64,000 bases of DNA, taken from the NCBI RefSeq assembly GCF_026151205.1, contig NC_087075.1:10774303-10838302 (forward strand). The letters are read 5' to 3'. This DNA is from Bolinopsis microptera. Taxonomy: Eukaryota; Ctenophora; Tentaculata; Lobata; Bolinopsidae. Positions 40,001 to 52,000 of the stretch are shown one piece after another; within the stretch, counting starts at the first letter, position 1; each line of letters starts with the position of its first letter. A model generated the notes under the pieces. That model did no database searches and was not told the origin of the DNA. It saw only the letters and a list, made by a program, of their open reading frames with translations. Made by a program: the position numbers and the translations under genes.

Positions 40001-43000
40001 TGCGAGGGTAGGGACCCAGATGTCGTTTCTAACCCAAATAAACTTTAAGGAGGCTTCTCATCAGTAGCCGCACCTCCTTACTCGGTTTCTGAACTGGAAT
40101 TCTATGGGCTTCCAGACGGCCAGACCGAGTATTACCACCCCATCCTTCTAGAGTTCATCACAAGTAGCACCCACCTTGAAGATCTTTGACACCCAGACAC
40201 ACCCCATTGGCGAACAAACTTTGGACATAATCTTACATGCTCCCGAAGGAATCCCTGGTTTATGGTCTTTCTCATCGTCACCAGCACTTTCACTAGGTCA
40301 CCAGCTCTTTCACTGAAGTCATCAGCCCTTTCACTGAAGTCATCAGATGTGACTCTGATCAACGGTATAGTTGTGGACACAACAAGAAAATTGAGAATAA
40401 TCTTGTGCGAGGGTAGGGACCCAGATGTCGTTTCTAACCCAAATAAACTTTAAGGAGGCTTCTCATCAGTAGCCGCACCTCCTTACTCGGTTTCTGAACT
40501 GGAATTCTATGGGCTTCCAGACGGCCAGACCGAGTATTACCACCCCATCCTTCTAGAGTTCATCACAAGTAGCACCCACCTTGAAGATCTTTGACACCCA
40601 GACACACCCCATTGGCGAACAAACTTTGGACATAATCTTACATGCTCCCGAAGGAATCCCTGGTTTATGGTCTTTCTCATCGTCACCAGCACTTTCACTA
40701 GGTCACCAGCTCTTTCACTGAAGTCATCAGCCCTTTCACTGAAGTCATCAGATGTGACTCTGATCAACGGTATAGTTGTGGACACAACAAGAAAATTGAG
40801 AATAATCTTGTGCGAGGGTAGGGACCCAGATGTCGTTTCTAACCCAAATAAACTTTAAGGAGGCTTCTCATCAGTAGCCGCACCTCCTTACTCGGTTTCT
40901 GAACTGGAATTCTATGGGCTTCCAGACGGCCAGACCGAGTATTACCACCCCATCCTTCTAGAGTTCATCACAAGTAGCACCCACCTTGAAGATCTTTGAC
41001 ACCCAGACACACCCCATTGGCGAACAAACTTTGGACATAAGTTATATATATATATATATCGAGACGATAGATTTCCCCAGATTTCCCCACTGCTTTTAGT
41101 TTGTATTTATTCTCAATTGTATATGATTCGTATTTGTTGTAGTTACTTTAATGATATAATTTCTCAGAATTGATGTAAATAAATGATGCAAAGACTTTCG
41201 ACGATCTAATCACAACCGCTTTCTTTTATTGTGTAGAAGTCCAGCCATGAAATATATATATATATCTGTGCCATTTTACTGACACCACGGCATCAACTTT
41301 AACGCGACTTTCCGCAAAAACCGTAAAAGATATACAACTGGAACTTTTTTGGCTGAGTCAAATGCTTTAATGGCCTTCAAATCAGCATGAAAAAATAAAA
41401 AATTGGCCAAGGAATAATGATTTTAGAGCCTAAAATTTGGACCCCCAAGTGGTGTCAAAAACGCCAATTAAATAGGTAATAATTATTTTAGTATTTTGAG
41501 TCTTGACACCGTTTAGGGTTATATTATACGGGTTCCTGCTAGTGTAACCAAATTGTGGTATAATTATAATTATTTGTTGATTATCTAATATAATTATTTG
41601 CGGAACTAAGCTTTAAATATCACCCGATCGAACAGCTTTTGATTAATGAAGGTGAGATGTCCTCGGTACGGATAAAGAACTACTCGACGGAGGAGGGCAG
41701 ACAGCTGAAACGGCTCACCAAACAAAGGAGCCTTCCTCACGGGTCTTTTAAAGTGAAGGTGAGAATTATTGGTAATCTTTCTTCGCTCTTATGAGTGGGT
41801 CGATCATATATTTTTATGATAGTTGATGACGAAGTGAGAGTCTTCACTCAGTGTTTCAAAACAAATTAGTTGTCGACGTTTCGGCAACATGAGAGTAGCA
41901 AGTTTCCCGTCCTTCCTGTCCTCGAATACGTTTGTCTCGTCGTTATTGTTATGTATCTATGACCTACGTATAGTTAACCTAGATAATAATTTCTCCAGAC
42001 AATTTTTTATAAAATTACAGTTAAACACCAATTTGACGGGAGTCTTGCATTGGGAGAAAGAAAATGATGTCTAATTTTCTCAGAAAATTGGGGATTTGAT
42101 TTCAACTAAACACGCTTCATTAAACAATAAACATGTCTCGCATGTTTGGGAGATAAGAAGTTAAATGTACGTTTAACCTGTCAACAAGGATCTTATTTCC
42201 TTTGGTTTAATTAGTTGACAATGATTGTGTATTTGGTTATTATTTGGTAATCTTGATCAATTAATTAGCGTTGGCAGGGAGATCATGAATACATATTATA
42301 ATGATAACATATAATAGATAATGTTACACTAACATTTAACGATTTATACATTATTATAATCGTTCCGTGGAACCCAGCTGCCATGTTTTATCATTAGCAT
42401 TGATCGTATGTTATTCTTCCTGTTCTTCCTTTCTACATAATTCATTTTCTTTCCTGGAATCACTTTTACCTCGACGAAACAAGGCTCATATTAACGATGA
42501 TGCAATAAGGAGAGGAAATTAAATGTATAATATGGGTCAACTTTCATTGTTCTAAGCAGTGTTGTGATCCGTTTGTCTTGCTTTTGTTTACTCTGGTTGA
42601 CTCATGTCTATTGTTCAGCGACAATAGTCTCAAAGTAATACGCATTACCAGAAATATACGATATATATGTAATACCCACTATTCAATACCCAACATCCTC
42701 GCAACAAACGTCAACCTCATTAGCAGCAAAAAAATCAAATTACTTTTTCCAAACTTTAACTAAGCGAGCTAGCACAAAGAAACAAATCGCAGATCAGTAA
42801 CTTTATTACGTATAATCAATGTAAGTAAAACGGATCAATACGCCCCCTAGTCAGCTAGGTCCTGATAATGGTCACCTAATAATCAACAGATCTACAGTAT
42901 ATTTTATTGAATACAATTCTACATCCTAGAGGAACAGGCTGAGACACGCGACGCACATAATAATTCCAGCCCACTCTGTGTGTGAGAAATGTTCAATAAT

Positions 43001-46000
43001 TCATGTAGGACTTACTTTAGTGTGTTCTTTGTTTCCCAGTGTAGCCCTAGTGACCCAGTATATTACTCCCGTAAGTGTAGTGTATGACTACTGATGCATA
43101 TTTTACTCTTGATACAGTGGACTATATTACTCTTGTTTTGTAGTGATGTTGAACGTCCCTGTGGTTGATTCAACTACACTGTTTCGCTCTCAGTGTAGTT
43201 TCTGTATATTGCTTACTCATCACACTTGAGCTGCATATTTCAGTCTTGATACAGTGGACATCTCGCTGTGCTCCACTCAGCCAGTGTTATTATAAATATA
43301 CACACAGTCCACTGTACAGTGCGACTCTGCTTCTTACGTTTGTACGTCTATATATACGTTTAGTCCTGATTGTTTTGTTGTGATTTATTGAACTTATCTC
43401 TCTTGTGACACATTAGATCGGAGGAGATGAGACGGCACAACTCCATGAAGAGGAAGAGGATGAGACCAGCAGTGCCCCAGTCTCTAGATCTCAACATGTC
43501 CCTGCAGGCTGCTGATCACCAGAGTGAAGATGACAGTACCCCGACCAGCTCCTCCCAGTACGGTGTGTCCCTCCACCCGGGGGACTGTCTCGTGACTAGT
43601 GGGGATAGTCACGTGACTGCTGACGTAGCCGCCCACGTGACTGAAACGGAGTGTGGTTATCATGACGCCTTGATGTTACCAACTTTTGGTGCTGCTCCGT
43701 TTGCTGATGGAGCTCACGACCCTGCTCAACTTTTACCTGGTTTACATCGCACAGAGAGTGAGGATAGTATCTCATATCTCTCTGCGACTGAGAGTAGTAT
43801 CTCGTGTTATCCTGACGACACATCCTCGTCAGGTTGTCGACATTTTACTGCAAGTGAATCGGAGGAGCTGGGTTCAGATCTTGAGTCAGATCCTGACGCC
43901 GCTCTTCTGACCCCAACTAACTCAACCTTCTTGCAGTCCAATTCAATCTACTTGCAATCAGATCTCAGTTATTGTCAGCCTGTTAACGGGAAAAACATTG
44001 TTTCTTCACGGCCCCTTAGCAGGACGGGCATCACCTACCTGCCTGATTCGATTAATGGGACTCACTCGGAACCATCAGTTAACGGAAGTAGCACTTCCCT
44101 CCAACCTTGCCTGAAACCACCCATAACGAACGATGAAGACACTTATCAGAAACCCCTTTCCGAAAGTAAAGAGGACACAGTCCTTCGCACTGAATCAGAC
44201 TCAGGGGTAGGGTTTAATATTAAAACTAAATCAGAGGTGTCTTTTAAGGTGCCTGATATTCCTATCGGTAGTAAAACTAAACGTGTGAACTTTGACCCGG
44301 GGACCACTTCAACTTCAAAACCCACAGTTACCAGAACCCAGTCATCAAGGAAGTTTACCGACCAGCCCGGAAAAACTGACCAGACAAGGAAAACTGATCT
44401 GCCAGCCTCTCTCAAGAGACGGAGCACGTTCTCCAACAGGATGAGCAGGCACAGAGGTTCAGAGGGGGACGTGGCCTTGTCAGATCGGTCCTCTCCCTTC
44501 CTGGTGAGACGAGCCACCGAGCTCGCCCACAAAGTCTTCTCATATTCCCGGTCTAATTCAATGGTGGATACTGCTTCAAGTAGTCTGGAAACTAGTTGGA
44601 GCGAGGAGGAGGAGGAGGAGGTTGATGAGGTGGATGGTTTTCTAAAGTCGCTCTCTCGGAAACCTTCTGAGAGTAACTCCCTCGCATCTCTTGCGTCAAT
44701 GGTAATACTAATATTAATTGCTTTCGTGGTGCATGGTATTCTGTATAATTTGCGACGGTTGCCATGGGTACACGGTTGCTATGGGTGGTGCATGTGACGC
44801 ACAGCTCCGTAAAAAATCCGAATTAATTTTGGAGCATGTATATTGTATATTGTATAATGCATTTATATTTGCTTCACAACCATTGCACCATTAACTACAC
44901 CCTATTGTGCTCTCGGAGGCTTTCATACTTTGGTTTCCAAGATAAAATACTGGTCATTAACCGTGGCTACCATCATATGTTGTGCAACGGCACGTTATTG
45001 AATGCTGAATGATACTTTAGAAAGTTTCTTCTTCGAAAACTATAAATTTTATAATATTGTGGCGAAATGAAAGGGTTGGTGCTATTTTTAACCCAGTCAA
45101 GTGCACATTAGAAATTGCCAGTGCTTAGCTAAATGTGCTAACCCCTTTTGCAGCATTTCGTCATTCAACAATAACCGTATTTACGATGATATTTTCGCGG
45201 GTGTTTATAGCTAAGTAATCTTTAGCATAATATTGTGGCATAATTATTCTCCGAGATAATATTTTGTCAGGGTTGACGGTTTTTTTTCCAGTCATACTCA
45301 TTATTGGGGTTTATGGGTACTTAGTTTAGTGTTCATTCGTAACATAGCGACCTTACAGTTACACGTATTATATACGGGTCCTTACTTAGTTTTCTCCTAA
45401 GCTTAGTTTTATCAAGAAAGATACTAATAGTGAAAAGAAGGGAGTGGCGTGCCACCTTCTCTGTAATCAATGAAATGTTGCGAAACTTTCAGAAAGTTTG
45501 ACCCATATCTATATTCTCTGAAATTTGTGTGAAATTCTGACACGAATTACGTTAGTTGTTAAAGGGTTGCGTGTGGGCAGTTACTTTTGGGCCACCCTGC
45601 CTCTGCCTACAGTATTGCAAAATTAACCAGATATCAGATGACAATTTTGTCTCGACATTCTAAAAATCATCTCACTAATGGATCTACTATCTATCATCTA
45701 TACTAAGGTACAGTGATGTCACCAGATCCACTGTAACAAATACTTTTTCCTGACAAAGAACACAGTTACCGAACTAGTGTCTTAAAAGATTAGACGATAC
45801 ACTCTTATCTTGTCTCTTGTACTGTTATCGTACATTAGAGTTTACTGCCTTACCTCACCCGAATGATAAGCCAACTAATGCATTTCACAGGAACATGCAA
45901 ACATGTACATAGTCGGTTTAAGTTTTAGCGGCATTGTTATTTTTGCCGAAGACAAAGTTATATAACCACACTTAAGAGATACGACATTGGAAATTGTTGG

Positions 46001-49000
46001 ACTCAAGCCTATAATAAAGTCTATATAAGTCTATAAGAGTGAGCCACAATGTCTAGAGTGATCCTCATTGTCATATTGCTCTTAGCTCATTTCCATAAGA
46101 GGTAAGGGTATTTTATTTCACCAAGTGCAATCGATTGTGCAGTTTTACGTCCACTTTAACAGATCCGATATTGTAGCATGATTTTGGTAAAGCGGCATCA
46201 TTATACTCGAACAAGACTAATTTTAATACGATAAGACCAGTAATGATTTTCAGTTCCACCTCCATGGCAGTCAATCATCTAATCTCGATTCGAGAAGCGT
46301 CATCAGACCTACAATATCCATTATTCATCTGCATATTTTCAGTGCAAAATCCCTCGATCTTTAATATCTGTAGTACTTCTTATCGGTATGATGTTAAATA
46401 TGCATTTTATTATTCGCAGATGTCCGATTTGATTCACGTACTCTAGTTCGACACGTAATCTCTTGTCGAACTAGAGTGCAGGTAGCGTACTCTAGTTCGA
46501 CAGAATATAACTCTAGGGTTTGACGAACAACAATACGTTTCGAACTAGAGTCCAGGTAGCGTCCTCGAGTTCGAGAGTCGAATTTAGGGTTTGGCAAACC
46601 TCAGTTCGTGTCGAATTCTGCGATGGTTGGGGCATAAGTTGGGCATCCACCTACATTTAAATTTAAATTGTTTACAAACATTTTAAATTGTTTATATACG
46701 GCAGAATCATGCACAGCTCCAGCCATACCAGAGCCGACGTAAGGCGGTTAAACACACTTTTACTGCTAACATTTCTGTAGACTGTAGTTAACATTGACAT
46801 CTAGTTAGTGGCAGATTACACTCTCTCAAAGTCACGTACTATCTCCTGTTTTATACCTCGGTTATCTCTCGTGTCTTGAATTCTTTGTAGATCTGTATCA
46901 GCTTGATGTTTAAACCTTGATATTTACACAATCGATGGCGTAGGTTTGTAATCAGATATTAAAGCTCTCTTTCTCTCTCTGGAGAACAGAAGAGTCACGT
47001 ACCGGCAATGTTATCTCTCGTTCTAGGGTGTAGTGTATCTTGATCTTTACACGCGTTCCTTGTAATCAGATATTAACGTGCTAATTAATCGAATCATTTC
47101 CAAACACTACCAGTCTTCGTTCAGGGGGGTTATTAACAGGCTGCTAAGTAACACTAACAGATCACGGCACTGACACTTCTAGCTTGGGGATAACTTCTAG
47201 TTCTGTGTTCAAGCTCTGTGATCACTTCTAGTTCTGAGTTCTAGCTCTGTGATCACTTCTAGTTCTGTGTTCTAGCTCTGTAATAACTTTAAGTTCTGTG
47301 TTCTAGCTCTGTGATCAATTCTAGTTCTGTGTTCTAGCTCTGTGATCACTTCTAGTTCTGTGTTCTAGCTCTGTAATCACTTCTAGTTCTGTGTTCTAGC
47401 TCTGTGATCACTTCTAGTTCTGTGTTCTAGCTCTGATATCAGTTCTATTTCTGTGTTCTAGCTCTGTGATCACTTCTAGTTCTGTGTTCTTGCTCTGTGA
47501 TCACTTCTGGTTCTGAGTTCTAGTTCTGTGATCACTTCTAGTTCTGTGTTCTAGCTCTGTGATCACTTCTAGTTCTGTGTTCTAGCTCTGTGATCACTTC
47601 TGGTTCTGAGTTCTAGTTCTGTGATCACTTCTAGTTCTGTGTTCTAGCTCTGTGATCACTTCTGGTTCTGAGTTCTAGTTCTGTGATCACTTCTAGTTCT
47701 GTGTTCTAGCTCTGTGATCACTTCTAGTTCTGTGTTCTAGCTCTGTGATCAGTTCTAGTTCTGTGATCACTTCTAGTTCTGTGTTCTAGCTCTGTGATCA
47801 CTTCTAGTTCTGTGTTCGAGCTTTGTGATCACTTCTAGTTCTGTGTTCTAGCTCTGTGATCAGTACTGTCTGGCAGTATCTTCTCGTGTTTTGTTGTGAT
47901 TATACAATATACATGCTAGTGGACACCTGACGCTTATTTCCTTATCTACCAGACAAGTTTAAAGTCTTTTTTGGGAGGAAAATGGGGGTTTGAATACCTT
48001 CGAGGTAGTTCTAATATCCGATAACCGATTCCGTACGACAGGTTAATTTTACCAGGATAATGTTTTAATTCTGTTTAAAAGTCCGTGTAACCATCATTTC
48101 GGCAGTTCTAGTATAAACCACCTTCTTCTCACGGTGTTGTCATGATGACGTCACGTCGTGTTATGATGACGTCACGTGTTGTTATGATGACGCCACGTGG
48201 CATGATATGGTGCAACTACCATATCGGCAGTTCTAATAAACCACCGTCTTCTCACGGTGTTGCTATGACCTGGCCCCCGCGTTCACTTTCATTTAAATTT
48301 AACATGTAAACTTGATTTCCTTGCTGGATTTCTTTCCTTGTACTGTATGAAATTCAAATTTATTTGTTTATTTTCCTTTATACTTGTATAGTCTGGCCAG
48401 ATTCGTTACTCATACTGATCCCTAAAGTTTCCAAAGAAGAAATTTGGTAATTTCTTTCGAACCTTGTTTGTTGACGGTTTGAATAAAGGGACTGACTCTA
48501 AATCTATTAATAGACTGTGCTCACTTCCTGACCACCTTGTTATATGCCACTTGAGGCCTGAATTACGTGTGTATTTATATTAAAAGCCACCTTGTTGTGT
48601 GACGTATGTCTAGTGACGTCATATTAGGCGGATGAATCTGAAAAGGGTGACTTAAACGTTATCTTTATCTCACCCTGCAACTCAACCAAGGTTCAACTTA
48701 CAATATTACCCTCGGCCCCAGCGCTTGCAATACTTCGTTTTCTATCTGTCTTTGTAAGAGGCAATATCTTAATTGCACTCTGTTCCCCACCCCTTATATT
48801 ATATGATCTTGATGTTACCCTCTCTTTTTTCATCAGTATCATCTGAAAAAGCTGGCACAAAACACTTCGCTTTAATGCAAAAAATAGTATGAAAATTATT
48901 CGCCACAACTCCGAGACCCAATGTAATATGATTTGATATGCAAGATGAGTCACGAACAACGATCGATATTCAATCAGCATGCGAGCCTCTCCTGCTCTCT

Positions 49001-52000
49001 CTTTCACTCTCTCTCGTTCACTCTCTCTGAAGATTTGTATTTCTGCCCTATTATACATGTTTGCAGTTTACATGTTAACTTTTGTGCGTCGCTTTTGTGT
49101 ACATAGTTTTCTCTGTTGTTGACGAAGTTTACTTACTTACTTTGGGCGAAATTTTTATCTATTCTTGCGTCTTCTCATTGCTCATTTTTGTTTGCTGTTC
49201 AGTGCCTAGCAGTGCTACCAGCTCCACCTTTCTACTTCATCTTATTTGGAAATTTGACCCCCTCTGGTTGAATTCATCACATTATCCAACTGCATTGACC
49301 ACCTGAACAATATAACGGAATCATTCATCACAAATATGTTAACACAACATCGTTAACACCTACTTATCTTAATATTATATTATTATTAAAGTTTGTACCT
49401 GCACCTATCCAGACAACTCGCTTATATTAGGCGCTATCTATTTGCTGCTAGATCTCTCTAAATCTTTTGTTTCTGGTTCATGAGCTTCGTCACAGTGACT
49501 GTGCATAATGCATATCTGACGTTTGTTTTTGTGTTGGTTGGTGCTCTGTCTTTTGTTTGAAGGGTGGAGCAGTGCTCCAGGTCCGAGCACATGTATGTGA
49601 ACGTACGTAGGATGCACAATTGCGGAACTATTTTTATCGAGTTTTTTCTTTCGATGATTCATGACTGCTTTAAAGATTTATCTTGGCTGAATTTCTGAGA
49701 AACTGAAGCAACAAGTTCATCAATCAATTTCATCATGTACCTTTTATTTTGTTTTTATAGTGCACACTAGCTCTTCTTTACATCTTAAAATAAGCGAAAT
49801 ACTTCAATATATTATAAATTTCCCTAAAGCTACAAAATTTTGGTTTCATTCAACTTTGTACGTTGATTTCCAAGAAAGATGTTCTAATAATTTTCCAATA
49901 ATTTTATACTGCAGGAATTTTATTCATAACTTCGAGCACCATATCATGAATACTGAATATTATGTGGTTTCTTCAGAGTTAATTGAACAAAGTCGTTGCT
50001 TAGAAGTCCGGCATTTGTACGATGCACACGTCACCTTACACTACAGCTTCGTATGTCTAGCCTGGAGTCTGGATCACTTTCTTAATCTAGTATTGATTGT
50101 TTAAGCCTGGTCTCGGAAAATTCCGACTGGTCATGGTGTCCTATTGACATTTTTGGCTTGAAATCATCTCCTTGTCAAACTCTGAAATAATGTTCAAATG
50201 ATTAAAATTATTTGACTTGGTACCAACGCCACTAATTATGTCTACTTATACTATGTAATTACAATTTGCGACATACCGAGATTTCTATCATTATCGAATC
50301 GGGTTTATAATCGAGTCAAGTCCATCATTATAATCAATAGTGGCATAAAATGCAGTTTAGCCGGCAAAGGGCAAGTTAATAGCCGTTAACCGAGTTTCTA
50401 AATGGCCCACATACCAAACTATGTGGGTTCTTTAATCAATTTATTTGCCCCGGTCCTTGTCGCTACGTCCTCTACCTCTTTTATTGATTTGCTTTTAGTT
50501 TGAGGGAACACTACTATGCAATGCGATTGACCTTACCCATTAAAAATACAATATCTTATGATCAAAATGAACTTCGGCACCTATCCGTTAGAGAACACGG
50601 CCTTGACTCGTGAATAGATCTATTGTTCTTTCATTTACCTACAACGCTTACAACAAATCGTTTGTTGCAAAGTTTTATTTATTTTATTTTACTATATCCT
50701 TGGTTTCATCCATATGTGGCGAAGAAGCGTTTTACAAATATTAATTTCACTGAATAGATTTTAAAATATGATAATTTGAAAATATTTAATAAAATTGTAT
50801 TTGATATTTTACCACGTGGTTTCTTACCACTACCATCAGCTGACACCCATTACCATGTTATCTTATTCCAAATCATCACATGATTCATTATTGACGTAAT
50901 ACTAAATCAGTTATCATACATTGTAGAAAGTCTCATTATGTTGCCCTTATATCTTGAGTGTGCTGTCAAATGACGGGTCCTGACAAGTTATGAAATTACT
51001 CTAGCTCTCCAGCCTCGAATTTTAGTAGATTAAAGAGGAAGTGTCACAATCAAATGAAGATGTAGATCATTTTATACCATAAAGGGTTCGCCCTAGACTT
51101 CCGTGGAAGCTATATCTGTTGACTTAAATGCAACTAACAGTAACTAACTAAAGAAGATACGATTTAATTTGTCGACTAACATGTTAAAGCAACCACATAC
51201 CAGGAAAGTAGATATAACTTAAGGTCGGCATATCAACCACCTCATGTTGAGCTGCTACAACCTGATTGGTTAATGTCGCAAGTCAAGTCAAACTTGCGCC
51301 ACTTGATTACTATTTTCGTTTTTGCAACCATACGGCATGACCACAGTAGCACATTTTTTTACTCAAACGTGAGCCTCTGAATATTTTTGTCTCGCCCAGA
51401 AATTAATTAAAGAGTTACACTTGCTGGAAAAGTCTTACAAATGTTCTATTTTGTTCATTCTGCGCTCGTCTACGCCCAAAAAAATTAATCTCAAGAGTTA
51501 CACTTGCTGGAAAATTCTTACAAAGGTTCTATTTTGTTCAATCTGCGCTCGTCTACGCCCAAGAAAATTAATCTAAAGAGTTAGATATGATGGAAAAGTC
51601 TACAAAGTTAATCTTGTTCATTTTGCGCTCGTCTACGCCCCAAGCACCTTGATAATTTAACCAATATTATTACATAATATGATAGGTGCCTCTTAAAACG
51701 GTAAATTAGTCTCAAATTTTGACATGCACCTTTTAAATCCTGAAATTACTCAACCGATGGCAAATTCGCGCGGAATATTACAGGTCTGGTGTGATTAACC
51801 TTACTATGAAGTAAAATCTAATCCTGCTATGAAGTTAAATTTAACGATTGAAATACTCCAAGTCATGCTCAGGATTCTAATTCTTGAAACATGATAACTG
51901 CCAGAGGTATCTCTTTGTTTCGGGGAGGATCACGTGAAACGTGGCCACACGTGCACGACATTCCATGGTAACAGAATTATCATTCAGATAGAAAGATCAA

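Noticed and set aside
37702-40858. Repeated 82-codon (minus) and 63-codon (plus) open frames in the 405-bp array taken as a gene family
   Set aside because: They are identical only because the satellite units are identical, overlap on opposite strands, lack known motifs, and have stops in every unit.
37700-40860. Hammerhead-ribozyme-like CTGATGA...GAAA on the minus strand of each 405-bp unit
   Set aside because: The segment between CTGATGA and GAAA (CTTCAGT) cannot form a proper stem II, and no matching stems I or III were seen. The motif is a by-product of the 21-bp sub-repeat.
46020-46049. CTATATAAG as TATA box for the signal-peptide exon
   Set aside because: It lies about 27 bp from the ATG, so transcription would start at or after the start codon.
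48693-49058. 121-codon minus-strand frame
   Set aside because: Low-complexity Arg/Glu segment from a CTCTCT tract, no motif, no splice context.
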